Origin: Pseudogracilibacillus sp037071985
Lineage (GTDB): Bacteria; Bacillota; Bacilli; Bacillales; Amphibacillaceae
Direction: 5' to 3'
Assembly (NCBI RefSeq): GCF_037071985.1
Contig: NZ_JAXHDF010000007.1
Coordinates: 186,001-250,000, forward strand
Length of the DNA: 64,000 bases
The translations under genes were made by a program, and so were the position numbers. Shown piece after piece: positions 36,039 to 44,812 of the stretch. The notes below the pieces were generated by a model. The model made no database searches. It was not told the origin of the DNA and saw only the letters and a program-made list of their open reading frames with translations. Within the stretch, counting starts at the first letter, position 1. Every line of letters starts with the position of its first letter.

Positions 36039-37295
36039 TTGGGTAAAAAGAAGGTGTTTATGTCTGTTACAGCATCGGCAGTAATCGCTTCTACTTTTAT
36101 GGCAGCAGAAACTGCAGATGCAGCGTCACATAAGGTTAAGTCGGGCGATACATTATGGAGTATCTCTCAAAAATATGGGACGAGTGTCGGTCAGCTGAAG
36201 TCATGGAATAATTTAAATAACGAAATTATTTTTCCAAATCAAGTACTTGAGGTAGGTGGAAATACTGCTCCTCCGAAGGGCAACTCATCATCAAAGAATA
36301 ATAGTTCCACTTCTAAAACTGCAAGTACATATACAGTAAAAAGCGGGGACTCATTAAGCCGAATTGCTGCTGCACACGGTATTTCCTTAAAAAATCTGAT
36401 GGATTGGAACAATTTAACGACAACATTGATTTATCCAGGAGATAAATTAGCAGTCAGTAAAGGAGCTACTCCGTCAAACGGTTCATCAACGTCAAAACCT
36501 CCTACAAATAGCAACTCAGGGTCATCAGGAGGAAGTACATACACAGTTAAGAGTGGAGACACATTAAGTGGAATTGCTGCTTCTTACGGCGTTTCGGTGA
36601 AAAACTTAAAGGATTGGAACAAGTTAAATTCCGATCTTATTTACCCGGGTAATAAACTTGTAGTAAATAAAAATGGTGCTCCTTCTCAAGACTCAAAACC
36701 GAATCAGGGTGGAGGAAACAACTCTACACCAAGCAATTCTTCTAGTACATACACAGTAAAAAGTGGGGACACGCTTAGTAAGATCGCTTCCGTTCATGGT
36801 GTATCACTCTCTAATTTAATGGCTTGGAATAATTTAACGACCCATTTGATTTATGTGGGAGACAAGCTAGTGATTAACGGCAATGCTACCCCACCTAAGA
36901 ATAATAATGGATCTTCTAGTGGTTCACCGGTTGCTGGTGATTTAATTGCTACAGCAAAATCCGTCATGGGTGCACCTTATGTGTGGGCTGGTAATACACC
37001 AAGTGGCTTCGATTGCAGCGGGTTCATTTACTGGGCGTTTAACAACTCAGGAACGAGTAATATTGGACGTCTTTCTACGGAAGGGTATTACAACCGTTCT
37101 TATATCGTTAACACTCCTCAAGTCGGGGATCTCGTATTTTTTGAAGGAACATATAAATCAGGAATCTCTCATATGGGAATCTATGTAGGTAATAATTCGT
37201 TTATCCATGCAGGCTCATCAACAGGTGTTACCATTACTAGTTTAAGTAACTCTTATTGGAGCAAACATTTCCATAGTTATAAGAGATTTTATTAA
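36039..37295 (+). CDS. Secreted LysM/NlpC-P60 D,L-endopeptidase (LytE/CwlS-like)
   Basis: A wall hydrolase that cuts the peptidoglycan stem peptide between D-Glu and the diamino acid. A signal peptide (1-28, TADA/AS) is followed by four LysM repeats (about 30-72, 97-140, 167-210, 237-280) joined by Ser/Asn/Gly linkers, then the NlpC/P60 domain with catalytic Cys326 in GFDCSGF, His378 in SGISHMG and the third polar residue in FIHAGSS. TTG start with GGAAAGGGGA eight bases upstream. Monocistronic, ending at a strong terminator. Confidence 0.93.
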   Translation: MGKKKVFMSVTASAVIASTFMAAETADAASHKVKSGDTLWSISQKYGTSVGQLKSWNNLNNEIIFPNQVLEVGGNTAPPKGNSSSKNNSSTSKTASTYTVKSGDSLSRIAAAHGISLKNLMDWNNLTTTLIYPGDKLAVSKGATPSNGSSTSKPPTNSNSGSSGGSTYTVKSGDTLSGIAASYGVSVKNLKDWNKLNSDLIYPGNKLVVNKNGAPSQDSKPNQGGGNNSTPSNSSSTYTVKSGDTLSKIASVHGVSLSNLMAWNNLTTHLIYVGDKLVINGNATPPKNNNGSSSGSPVAGDLIATAKSVMGAPYVWAGNTPSGFDCSGFIYWAFNNSGTSNIGRLSTEGYYNRSYIVNTPQVGDLVFFEGTYKSGISHMGIYVGNNSFIHAGSSTGVTITSLSNSYWSKHFHSYKRFY

Positions 37296-37310
37296 TTATA
37301 TCTATCTATG

Positions 37311-37351
37311 AATGGAACCCTAGCAAATATATTGCTAGGGTTCCATTTTTA
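37311..37351 (+). terminator. Intrinsic terminator after the wall hydrolase gene
   Basis: A perfect 16-bp stem, AATGGAACCCTAGCAA (37311-37326) with its complement (37332-37347), is followed by TTTT. Confidence 0.92.
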
Positions 37352-37408
37352 TTTGGACGTATTGCTAGCCCTTCTTAAACTTGAAGGCCTATCATACTCC
37401 CGCATGTA

Positions 37409-38650
37409 TTAATTTCCTTGCTTTATCGAATAACCCATCAAGTCATGTAATGTTGCAATGAATTGTTGACCATTCATTCTTCCTAGTCCGCCTTGTGCAC
37501 AGTCAATTTCACTGTATGTAGTGACTTGATCTCTCCTGATGTTCGGTCCATAAATAACCACTGGTACAGGTTCACCACTATGTTCACCAAATTCGCATGG
37601 GGTCGAGTGGTCTGCACCTAATGCAAGATATACATCATTTGGAAGATTGTCTGCTATTCGTTCTACCAGTTGGTCAAATAACTCGATAGCTTCTGCCTTT
37701 TCAAATGGTTCATTATCATGTCCTTTTATATCAGGTGCTTTCAGATGGACATAAACGATATCACTTACCTTGATTAGTTCTAAGGCTTTATCAGCTTTTA
37801 ATGCAATATTTGTATCCATATTACCTGTCATGCTATCATCCGTAAATAGTTGATAACCGGCGAGATTTGCAACACCAAGTACTGTTCTTTCTCCAGCAAT
37901 ACAACTGCCTGTAAAGCCTGCTTTAAGCCCTGGCGGAGCTAATTCGATATTCTTTCCTGCTCCACGTGTGAGTGTAAAGTTAGCAGGTAATTTACCTTCT
38001 CGGATACGCTCTTCGTTTATCGGATGATTGCTTAATATTTCATGTGCTTTCTCTAAAAAGACATTTAATGCCTTTGCTGTTTTCTTTGCTTCTAAACTAT
38101 CATCTAGTGGTTCGGCTAGAGCATAAGGTTTACCATCATTTGGTGCATGCGGGTCTGTGTCACTTACTTGATCACTTAACCCCTCCCCTCGCAAGATGAG
38201 GACAGCTCGGTGTTCTGTTGCTGTTTGAAAAAGAGCCTGAACACCATTCCCTAGATTTATACCGTTAAGTGCTTCACTTAATTCTTGAGCACCTTCGCGA
38301 ATTCTTCCTGCACGACGATCGACAATAAACCCGTTTTCATCAACCGTTGCAAAGTTACAGCGAATAACAATATCACTATCTTTTACATTCATCCCAATAC
38401 CACGCGCTTCAATTGGGCCTCTTCCTGGGTAATTTTCAGGCTTGTAACCGAAAAGAATCAGATGACCCATATCCGTCCCAACAGGAATACCGGGGCTGAT
38501 TAAATCCATCATCCCTGTAATTCCTTGCTCTGCTAAACGATCCAATGTTGGTGTTTTGGCATATTCTAGTGGTGTTTTGTTATCAAGTATGTCAGAGGGA
38601 CGGTCACCCAAGCCATCCGCAATTGCCATAATTACTTTTCGTTTTAGCAT
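37409..38650 (-). CDS. ApgM-like alkaline phosphatase superfamily enzyme
   Basis: Resembles archaeal-type cofactor-independent phosphoglycerate mutase (ApgM) and its relatives. The 413 residues contain AIADGLGDRP (metal Asp12), TPTLDRLAEQGITG, the nucleophile region PVGTDMGHLILFGY, YPGRGPIEARG, RAGRIREGA and the late metal cluster GADHSTPCEFGEHSG. In the ApgM sequences I remember, the nucleophile is Ser in a GSD motif; here it is Thr59 in GTD, as in phosphonate- or diester-cleaving members of the superfamily. Together with the transporter gene 23 bp upstream, this argues for a catabolic role on an imported phospho- or phosphono-acid over glycolysis. That is inference. Confidence 0.75.
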   Translation of the reverse strand: MLKRKVIMAIADGLGDRPSDILDNKTPLEYAKTPTLDRLAEQGITGMMDLISPGIPVGTDMGHLILFGYKPENYPGRGPIEARGIGMNVKDSDIVIRCNFATVDENGFIVDRRAGRIREGAQELSEALNGINLGNGVQALFQTATEHRAVLILRGEGLSDQVSDTDPHAPNDGKPYALAEPLDDSLEAKKTAKALNVFLEKAHEILSNHPINEERIREGKLPANFTLTRGAGKNIELAPPGLKAGFTGSCIAGERTVLGVANLAGYQLFTDDSMTGNMDTNIALKADKALELIKVSDIVYVHLKAPDIKGHDNEPFEKAEAIELFDQLVERIADNLPNDVYLALGADHSTPCEFGEHSGEPVPVVIYGPNIRRDQVTTYSEIDCAQGGLGRMNGQQFIATLHDLMGYSIKQGN

Positions 38651-38673
38651 GATCTCATCTTCCTTCCTTGTTT

Positions 38674-40170
38674 TTATGGTGTGTAACCTAATAATCTAAA
38701 CCAGGTAAATACAGCGATTGTAATAACACTAGCCCCAATAAAACAAGTGATAATTCCATATTTCAATTGATCAAGTACACTGAAGTACCCTGTTGAAAAA
38801 TAGATAGCATTTACTTTTGAATGTGGTGGCAGTGTGATTGTATATGTAATCGTAAACGATGCTGCAAGTGCAAGAGTAACGGGATTCATTCCCAGAGTTT
38901 TAGCAAGTGCAATAACAGCCGGAACAATAATCATTACTTTTACCGTTTTACTTGTAAAAATCATATGACTGTACATTGTCAGGAAAATAACGATCGCGTA
39001 TACCCAGAAATGATTCATATGTTCTAAGCCTAAAGAATCGATTAAATTACCGATAACCCATTCCGCTGAACCATTTTTTTCGACAGCCAATCCTGCAGCA
39101 TAAGCTCCAGCAGCAAATAACATAAGATCCCATTTAATATTTGCTTCTTTCCATTCCAACAATCCAACTCTTGGTAATAGGCAAAGTAATGCAGCAATGA
39201 CAGCTACCATGTATACACTGATTTCAAAGCCGAACATGGCCATATGCCATTTTTCTGTAAACCATAATACAACTGCCAATAAGAAGATAATTCCTGCTTT
39301 CTTTTCGTCCAGAGTCATAGGGCCGAGTTCATTTCGCTCTTTTTTCAATTGATTCATTACAGCCTCAAATTTATCGGTTTCGCTTTTAAATGAAAATAGT
39401 CTCAAGCCAACAAAGAAAGTAATCAGCATAGTCAACATAGCCAAGGGCATGGATGCGACAAGCCAGTCCATGTAACCAATATTACCACCAGCAATATCAT
39501 TTATAAGACCAACGGCAATCACGTTTCCAGCGGTTGCTGTCATTATTCCTGATGTTGCCAGTGCATCTGATTGAACACCTTGAAGCATCATAATTCGTCC
39601 AAGATTGCTTTTACCAGGTACTGCTCGATAAACTTCAAGTAAAATCATACAAATTGGTACAAGTAAAGTAGCTCTTGCTGTTGTAGACGGAATAAGGAAT
39701 GCAATAGCAAAGTTAATCACTACGAGTACAAACAATGTTTTCTTCGGAGTTTTTCCAAAAGATGTGATCATCCATAATGCGAATCGTCTAGCTAAATTCG
39801 ATTTAATCATGGCAGAAGTTAACACAAATGCTGCTACCATTAACCAAATAACTTGGAATCCTAGTGTTCCCATCGCATCTTTTTCCGGAAATGTGTTGGT
39901 AAATGTCAGTAACATAATCACAATAATAGATGTTAAATAAATCGGAATTGTGTTTGCTACCCACATAATTAATGCAAATAGGAATATACCGAGTGCCTTT
40001 TTCCCTTCTAAGCTAAGCCCTTCTGGTGTTGGTAGTAGAAAAATAACGACCAAAGCAATGATAGCAATCGGTATTCCCCATTTGTGTAAAAACGCTTCAA
40101 CACCACTTTTCTTTTTTGTGATTTCTTTTGGATCAGGTGTATTATTATTTTTTGTTGAATTACTACTCAA
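38674..40170 (-). CDS. DASS family sodium:dicarboxylate/anion symporter
   Basis: Divalent-anion:Na+ symporter (SLC13/CitT/SdcS family) with about 11-12 membrane helices. Signature regions are IPIYLTSIIVIMLL, AFLIPSTTARATLLVPICMI (the SNT-like Na+ motif of one half is here STT), SGIMTATAGNVIAVGLIND, and ITLPPHSKVNAIYFSTGYF in the second half. I start at TTG 40170, because CCCCTCCTT read on the minus strand (AAGGAGGGG) ends six bases before it; the longer frame would translate that ribosome binding site. The substrate may be a dicarboxylate, sulfate or a phosphorylated acid. Confidence 0.87.
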   Translation of the reverse strand: MSSNSTKNNNTPDPKEITKKKSGVEAFLHKWGIPIAIIALVVIFLLPTPEGLSLEGKKALGIFLFALIMWVANTIPIYLTSIIVIMLLTFTNTFPEKDAMGTLGFQVIWLMVAAFVLTSAMIKSNLARRFALWMITSFGKTPKKTLFVLVVINFAIAFLIPSTTARATLLVPICMILLEVYRAVPGKSNLGRIMMLQGVQSDALATSGIMTATAGNVIAVGLINDIAGGNIGYMDWLVASMPLAMLTMLITFFVGLRLFSFKSETDKFEAVMNQLKKERNELGPMTLDEKKAGIIFLLAVVLWFTEKWHMAMFGFEISVYMVAVIAALLCLLPRVGLLEWKEANIKWDLMLFAAGAYAAGLAVEKNGSAEWVIGNLIDSLGLEHMNHFWVYAIVIFLTMYSHMIFTSKTVKVMIIVPAVIALAKTLGMNPVTLALAASFTITYTITLPPHSKVNAIYFSTGYFSVLDQLKYGIITCFIGASVITIAVFTWFRLLGYTP

Positions 40171-40247
40171 ATATTTCCCCTCCTTAGGAAATGATGATTG
40201 TATTTTCATTATAATCAGATAGATATCCATAAAACAATTTGATTATT

Positions 40248-40276
40248 TTATCAAAATGATAACAAAGTGTTATAAT
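40248..40276 (+). promoter_or_regulatory. LysR gene promoter with overlapping dyad
   Basis: TTATCA (40248-40253), 17 bp, TATAAT (40271-40276). The -35 is the left arm of a perfect dyad TTATCA-AAA-TGATAA (40248-40262). This is a typical LysR T-N11-A type site, placed for autorepression and control of the divergent transporter operon. Confidence 0.65.
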
Positions 40277-40302
40277 AAGGTTTGTTAGGAGGAGAATGTG
40301 CA

Positions 40303-41199
40303 GTGAATATTTCGAAGTTAGAGACATTTTTGGTCTTAGCTGAATGTTTAAGTTTTTCCGATGCAGCTGAAAAGTTATTCTGTTCTCAGCCTTCTGTCAG
40401 TATGCAAATTCAGCGTTTGGAAGAGGAATTAAAAACAAAACTTTTTGACCGTCTCGGTAAAAAAGTTTATCTGACGAAACAGGGTGAAGATTTTAAACCT
40501 TATGCGGAAAGAATAGTGAATCTTACAAAGGCTGCAAAAGAGCACCTTCAACAGACGGATGATCTGATGCATGGAACTTTATCATTTGGCGCTAGCCATT
40601 TTGTAGGGGTTTATTTACTTCCTATTATTTTAAAACAGTTTCATGAACGATTCCCAAATGTAAAGATAGATATGGCTGTAAAATCTTCCAAGGAGTTAAT
40701 TCACCAGCTGGGAGTGAATGAATTGGAATTGCTTATTCTATCCGATCAAATAGTATTTGATCGTAATATTTATTCATCAAATACATTTTATAAGGATGAA
40801 TTAATATTGGTTGTCCCACCTGAACATTCTCTTGCCACGAAGAAAGCTGTGCAATTTTCAGATTTACAGAATGAGTTATTTTTATTGAAACCTGATAAAT
40901 CCGCTACACGTATTTTTTTAGATAGTAAATTGGGAGCACTTAACTTTTCAATTTCAGATTATATGGAAATTAGCAGTCTAGAAGGGATTAAACAGGGTGT
41001 TATCCATGGACTTGGCATCTCATTTATTTCCAAATTTGCGATCAAAGAAGAAATAAAAAATGGATTATTAGTGGAAGTTCCACTAGAGGAAATACGATTG
41101 GAACGGGGCGTTAATTATATTCATCATAAAACAAAACACCTTTCGCCTGCCATAAGTGAATTTATTTCATTGCTTAAAAATGCTTCAGAAAGTATCTAG
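40303..41199 (+). CDS. LysR family transcriptional regulator
   Basis: A 298-residue LysR regulator with an N-terminal winged helix-turn-helix (about 3-60, SDAAEKLFCSQPSVSMQIQR) and a co-inducer domain beginning LSFGASHFVGVYLLP. The GTG at 40303 is the likely start (AGGAGGAG eight bases upstream). Divergent from the DASS/ApgM-like pair across a 132-bp region with a matching dyad, so it probably controls them in response to the transported anion. Closest in style to CysL/CbbR-type members, which does not fix the ligand. Confidence 0.88.
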   Translation: MNISKLETFLVLAECLSFSDAAEKLFCSQPSVSMQIQRLEEELKTKLFDRLGKKVYLTKQGEDFKPYAERIVNLTKAAKEHLQQTDDLMHGTLSFGASHFVGVYLLPIILKQFHERFPNVKIDMAVKSSKELIHQLGVNELELLILSDQIVFDRNIYSSNTFYKDELILVVPPEHSLATKKAVQFSDLQNELFLLKPDKSATRIFLDSKLGALNFSISDYMEISSLEGIKQGVIHGLGISFISKFAIKEEIKNGLLVEVPLEEIRLERGVNYIHHKTKHLSPAISEFISLLKNASESI

Positions 41200-41708
41200 A
41201 TATTATCAAACAATGACAAATTATTAGAAATTGTATAAAAGGTGATCTATGCGGGTCTGCTGGTTCAGGAGTTTTTTAACATGTTGTGCAGAGTTGATCG
41301 TGACCCGCTTATTGCATGGATCTAATTGTAAGTTATCCAAGCTGTGGGAAAATAATGAAGAAAGCGTACTTAAATTAAACTCTTAAGAAATATTAATCAA
41401 ATGTAAAAAGCTTTATCTTACTTTTTAATCCCCCTACACAATACCCTTCTTTGTCCCCCCCTTTTCTCCGCAGGATTTTTTCTTCTCAGATTTCTCTAAA
41501 ATGATGCTTCACCTGGCTCCTACATCTACTAGGCAACTAGGCAAATATTAACTACACTTATGTAAAGAAACAAGCGTTATATTTTAGAAATGATACACAT
41601 TAAAAATAATGTGTTTTTGATAATCTTTTTTTTAAAAAGATAAAGGAAGTTGAAACTTTTCGTGTGGTGAGATTGCTCTAATTAGTGAAGGGAGGGAAGG
41701 ATGTTACG
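41200..41708. other. Intergenic region before the ECF sigma factor gene
   Basis: About 500 bp with a candidate small ORF (41249-41386) in its first part, which also holds an inverted repeat GCGGGTC (41251-41257)/GACCCGC (41302-41308). An ECF-type -35-like TGAAACTTTT (41651-41660) lies before the sigma gene, but no CGTC-like -10 is at the right spacing. Confidence 0.4.
41249..41386 (+). CDS. Candidate 45-residue Cys-containing small protein
   Basis: ATG at 41249 is preceded by AAAAGGTGATCT, a good match to the anti-Shine-Dalgarno complement, and is followed by 45 codons to TAA at 41384. The peptide starts MRVCWFRSFLTCCAEL and has four Cys (4, 12, 13, 26); no family is recognised. A GC-richer inverted repeat covers its first half, so the region might instead be an RNA structure. 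Coding is not proven. Confidence 0.3.
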   Translation: MRVCWFRSFLTCCAELIVTRLLHGSNCKLSKLWENNEESVLKLNS

Positions 41709-42251
41709 ATGAAACATGATCTAAAAATCGTTAAAAAGGCAATAAAGGGAGACGCAGAAGCGTTTGAGGAATTGCTTGTCAAAGAAGAGAAAATGCTCTA
41801 TTTTAAGGCCCTTTCCTATGTCGGTAACAAGGAAGATGCGTTAGATGTCATTCAGGAAACAGCATGCAAAGCATTCCTTGCGATTAGGCAATTGCGACAG
41901 CCGGAATATTTTTCAACTTGGTTATTTAGAATTTTGATTCGGGAATGTTACAGACAGTTAAAACAACGGGATCAAATGATTCCGTATGAAGAAAATGAAT
42001 TATTAAGGAAATTAGATCACAAGCAGGATGAAGAATTAGAGTGTTTTCATTTAAATGAAGCTTTATCACGGCTTAATTCTTCTTATCAAACATCGATCAT
42101 CTTATTTTACTATCATGACCTGTCCATTAATGATATTTCTGAGGTTATGGAAAAACCTGTTGGTACAGTGAAAACATATTTACGGAGAGCACGGAAAAAA
42201 TTAAAATTTGAGCTAGAAAGGAGTTATACATTAAATGAAAAAACCACATGA
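41709..42251 (+). CDS. ECF RNA polymerase sigma factor
   Basis: A 180-residue group IV sigma factor. Region 2 runs about 8-75 (LVKEEKMLYFKALSYVGNKEDALDVIQET in pieces, STWLFRILIRECYR), and region 4 runs about 115-170 (SYQTSIILFYYHDLSINDIS, KPVGTVKTYLRRARKKLK). It resembles SigV/SigM-type stress sigma factors. I start at ATG 41709 because GGGAGGGAAGG lies eight bases upstream; the earlier GTG at 41685 would translate that site. It overlaps the anti-sigma gene by 17 bp, the usual coupled pair. Confidence 0.9.
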   Translation: MKHDLKIVKKAIKGDAEAFEELLVKEEKMLYFKALSYVGNKEDALDVIQETACKAFLAIRQLRQPEYFSTWLFRILIRECYRQLKQRDQMIPYEENELLRKLDHKQDEELECFHLNEALSRLNSSYQTSIILFYYHDLSINDISEVMEKPVGTVKTYLRRARKKLKFELERSYTLNEKTT

Positions 42252-43302
42252 TCAATTAGATGGTTTTCCTAAGGAAGAAGTACGGTCGGCAATTCGGACG
42301 GGAATTATGCAAGCGGAAGAACATATGGATATGCCTCGATCTGGAAGAAGCAAGGGAAGAAGAAAAATAATGTATGCGTTCGGAAGTGTGGCAGCCGCTT
42401 TTGCAATTTTAGTCGGTTCCTCTTATTTTTCCCCTGCTTTAGCGAGCAGCTTATCACAAATACCAATTATCGGTTCCGTTTTCGGAAATTCAGATCTACT
42501 TATTTTAAAAGAGGCACAAAAAAATGGATTGACGACTGCAATCGGAGAGACACAGACGGTAGACGGAATATCCGTTACGCTCGATGAAATATTATATGAC
42601 CAAAACAATATTACGATCGGACTTTATATTGAATCGGAAGAGGCGCTCGATGAGCACTATTTTGGAGCAGGAATGGATTTTACGATTGATGGAAAACATC
42701 CTATGATGGCATCTGGAAGCTATGGAGAAGATATTCTTTCTACGACAATTCGAACTGCGATTCAAGAAATAAATGTCACTAAGGAATTGCCGGACGCTTT
42801 TGAACTTGGATTAATTTTATATGGAGAAAACGGCGAAACATGGTATTTCTCCACACCTATCGAAAAAATAAGTGATATTCGTACGATTCCTATAAACCAT
42901 TCCCAAACGGTAGATGGATTAGAACTGACTGTCACGGAGTTAAAGATCAGTCAAACAGGTGCAAGTCTTTCCATGGAAGTTTCGGATGAGGAAACAGACT
43001 TTGATCTAAGTCGAGGTTTATATATGGAGTTTTTAATGGTCGATCAGAACGGAAATGAAATTGAAGGTCTGTCAGGCGGAGTAACAGGTGAATTAGTAAA
43101 AGACAAGATCATGTATACGAGTAACAAGCATTTCGATCCGATTGATGAACATGTTACGGAATTAACAATCACACCTCATTTAGAGTTCCCATTAAGTGGT
43201 GGAGGGGTAGAAAGTGCAAATGGTAAAGAGAAAGTATTAGAGTTAAAGCTAGATTCTCTCAAGCCAGTTGAATTTAAGTCGTTTAAAGTGGAAATTCCGT
43301 AA
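42235..43302 (+). CDS. Membrane anti-sigma factor, DUF4179 type
   Basis: A 355-residue regulator. A short cytoplasmic N-terminus (1-45) that should bind the sigma factor is followed by one membrane helix (about 46-68), the segment SPALASSLSQIPIIGSVFG and an extracytoplasmic DUF4179-like beta-rich domain with VDGISVTLDEILYDQNNITIGL and a second similar half (VDGLELTVTELKI). Starts inside the sigma gene. The signal it senses outside the cell is unknown. Followed by a terminator. Confidence 0.85.
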   Translation: MKKPHDQLDGFPKEEVRSAIRTGIMQAEEHMDMPRSGRSKGRRKIMYAFGSVAAAFAILVGSSYFSPALASSLSQIPIIGSVFGNSDLLILKEAQKNGLTTAIGETQTVDGISVTLDEILYDQNNITIGLYIESEEALDEHYFGAGMDFTIDGKHPMMASGSYGEDILSTTIRTAIQEINVTKELPDAFELGLILYGENGETWYFSTPIEKISDIRTIPINHSQTVDGLELTVTELKISQTGASLSMEVSDEETDFDLSRGLYMEFLMVDQNGNEIEGLSGGVTGELVKDKIMYTSNKHFDPIDEHVTELTITPHLEFPLSGGGVESANGKEKVLELKLDSLKPVEFKSFKVEIP

Positions 43303-43329
43303 TTTTTCGAACGGCACTTAAAATAGAAG

Positions 43330-43363
43330 AGGATTAGAGAATTGAGTCTCTAATCCTTTTTTT
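43330..43363 (+). terminator. Terminator of the sigma/anti-sigma operon
   Basis: An 11-bp perfect stem, AGGATTAGAGA (43330-43340) with TCTCTAATCCT (43347-43357), is followed by seven T. Confidence 0.9.
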
Positions 43364-43449
43364 CTGTGCGTTTTTGCGGGCAGAATGGGCTAATTTGATA
43401 TGACCTAACTAGCTCGTCTTCGCTTTTGGTGTTGTTTTAATGGTAGCAG

Positions 43450-44037
43450 TTATTTTGGCTCCCCATCCTTTTGATACGCAGTAAATGTCCATTCAAGTTC
43501 AAGTGCATCTCCTTGGAATTGATTCTGATCTTTGCCATTTTCGATGAAGACGAACTTTACGATAAAGTCGTGCGTTTCCCCTGCAGGCAACCCTTCATCC
43601 CCTAATTCCGGATAAAAAATATTTTTGTTAATCGCTTCTGGGGACATATTTTTTAATTCAGCTAATGTCGTTTTAAAAATTACTTCATCAAAATTATTTA
43701 CATTGTATAAAAATTCTACGAGGATATGATCACCAAAGTCTTCCGTATTATTTCCGTTTGCGTCAATCACTTTGTAATCCGTTTCTAGCACAACTTTTTG
43801 AATGTCTAATGTACCATTATTTTGGAGTTCAAAATCACGGATCATCGAATCTCCTGGTTTTATGTTTTTAATATTAATTAATTGTGGTTTATCTATCCCC
43901 AGTTCGAGTGTACCTGCCGCAAATGTATTATTGCTTGTCACACTATCACTGAAAAAGGCGAAAGTTCCGCCGACAATTAACATGATGCCTAATGCTGCAG
44001 ACATGATTCCCATTGTAACTTGCTTTTTAATATTCAT
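43450..44037 (-). CDS. TasA/camelysin (CalY) family matrix protein
   Basis: Secreted beta-sandwich protein that assembles biofilm fibres. A 195-residue form: N-terminal signal segment with GIMSAALGIMLIVGGTFAFFSD (hydrophobic core ends near 30), then the family start NTFAAGTLELGID, IKPGDSMIRDFELQNNGTLDI and the late ELEWTFTAYQ. The residues just after the hydrophobic core fit SipW-type processing, and sipW is two genes upstream. It is shorter than B. subtilis TasA (261) and nearer the CalY size. Last gene of the operon, with GAGGGGG before the ATG. Confidence 0.9.
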   Translation of the reverse strand: MNIKKQVTMGIMSAALGIMLIVGGTFAFFSDSVTSNNTFAAGTLELGIDKPQLINIKNIKPGDSMIRDFELQNNGTLDIQKVVLETDYKVIDANGNNTEDFGDHILVEFLYNVNNFDEVIFKTTLAELKNMSPEAINKNIFYPELGDEGLPAGETHDFIVKFVFIENGKDQNQFQGDALELEWTFTAYQKDGEPK

Positions 44038-44072
44038 TCATATCCCCCTCATATTATTTACTTACGTGCATG

Positions 44073-44519
44073 TTACTTTTCACCCAACAATTCGCTTATA
44101 GACACTCCGTCATCCGTCTGGGACCAGAGATTACTGATAAGTACTGTTGACTTACGTATAAAAATGGCCATTGATCGTTCAATTGTTCCGATATTTTGAT
44201 GTTGGGCGACAAGTGTATCAAATCTACGCAGCTGTTCTAACGCCTTATCGTTATTACCTTGATCGACATAGTATTCAACTGCAGTAAGATGAACGAGTAA
44301 ACTGCGTGTCGTAGCAGCATTCGTAATTGCCCCATGTTCTGCAGCAGTTTCTACCATTCCTCTTAATCTTTCAATATCATTTTTCCGATCATCGGAAGAT
44401 AGCATTGGTTTAACAGAATTCATTTGATCGCTGCTATTTTCTACATGAGAAAATCCGCTGAGCACTCCCATTGCTAGAATAACTGTTAGTAGAAGAAACA
44501 AGCGTTGAGACATTTTCAT
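44073..44519 (-). CDS. Small secreted FIMAH-domain protein
   Basis: A 148-residue protein with an N-terminal signal peptide (about 1-24) and a C-terminal helical region resembling the FIMAH domain: GAITNAATTRSLLVHLTAVEYY, then GNNDKALEQLRRFDTLVAQH. FIMAH domains occur at the ends of secreted Bacillus proteins and are thought to bind surfaces or partners. It lies between sipW and the tasA-like gene, where B. subtilis has nothing, so it may be a matrix accessory. AAGGAGGAG precedes the ATG. Confidence 0.72.
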   Translation of the reverse strand: MKMSQRLFLLLTVILAMGVLSGFSHVENSSDQMNSVKPMLSSDDRKNDIERLRGMVETAAEHGAITNAATTRSLLVHLTAVEYYVDQGNNDKALEQLRRFDTLVAQHQNIGTIERSMAIFIRKSTVLISNLWSQTDDGVSISELLGEK

Positions 44520-44599
44520 TTATTCGCTCCTCCTTATCATTTTTTAAAAGAAGTTTTCTTTTTCACCTCCTGCGGACGTAATGAATGCATTTTATAAAA

Positions 44600-44790
44600 A
44601 AGATGGATCAATTTCTCGTTACCCCTTCATAATTGAGGCACGGGTTTTTTGAAATTGATGCATGCGTGTGACTACATAGGATCGGATGGATGCTTGCGCG
44701 TACTGCATAAGGTTGGCACGGGCGGAAAGCGATGGATGTCGCATTCAGCCTAGCGATGGACCTGCATACATTTATCCTAGCTACTTGCAA
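44600..44790. other. GC-richer insert between sipW and the FIMAH gene
   Basis: This stretch looks close to 50% GC by eye, against surroundings well under 40%. It has repeated GCGATGGA (near 44733 and 44753) and a short GCGA/TCGC hairpin. No gene is supported; a 100-codon minus frame (44608-44910) is mostly an out-of-frame reading of sipW. It may be a dispersed repeat or structured RNA. Confidence 0.35.
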
Positions 44791-44812
44791 CGCCCGAATC
44801 TCATTAAAATTA

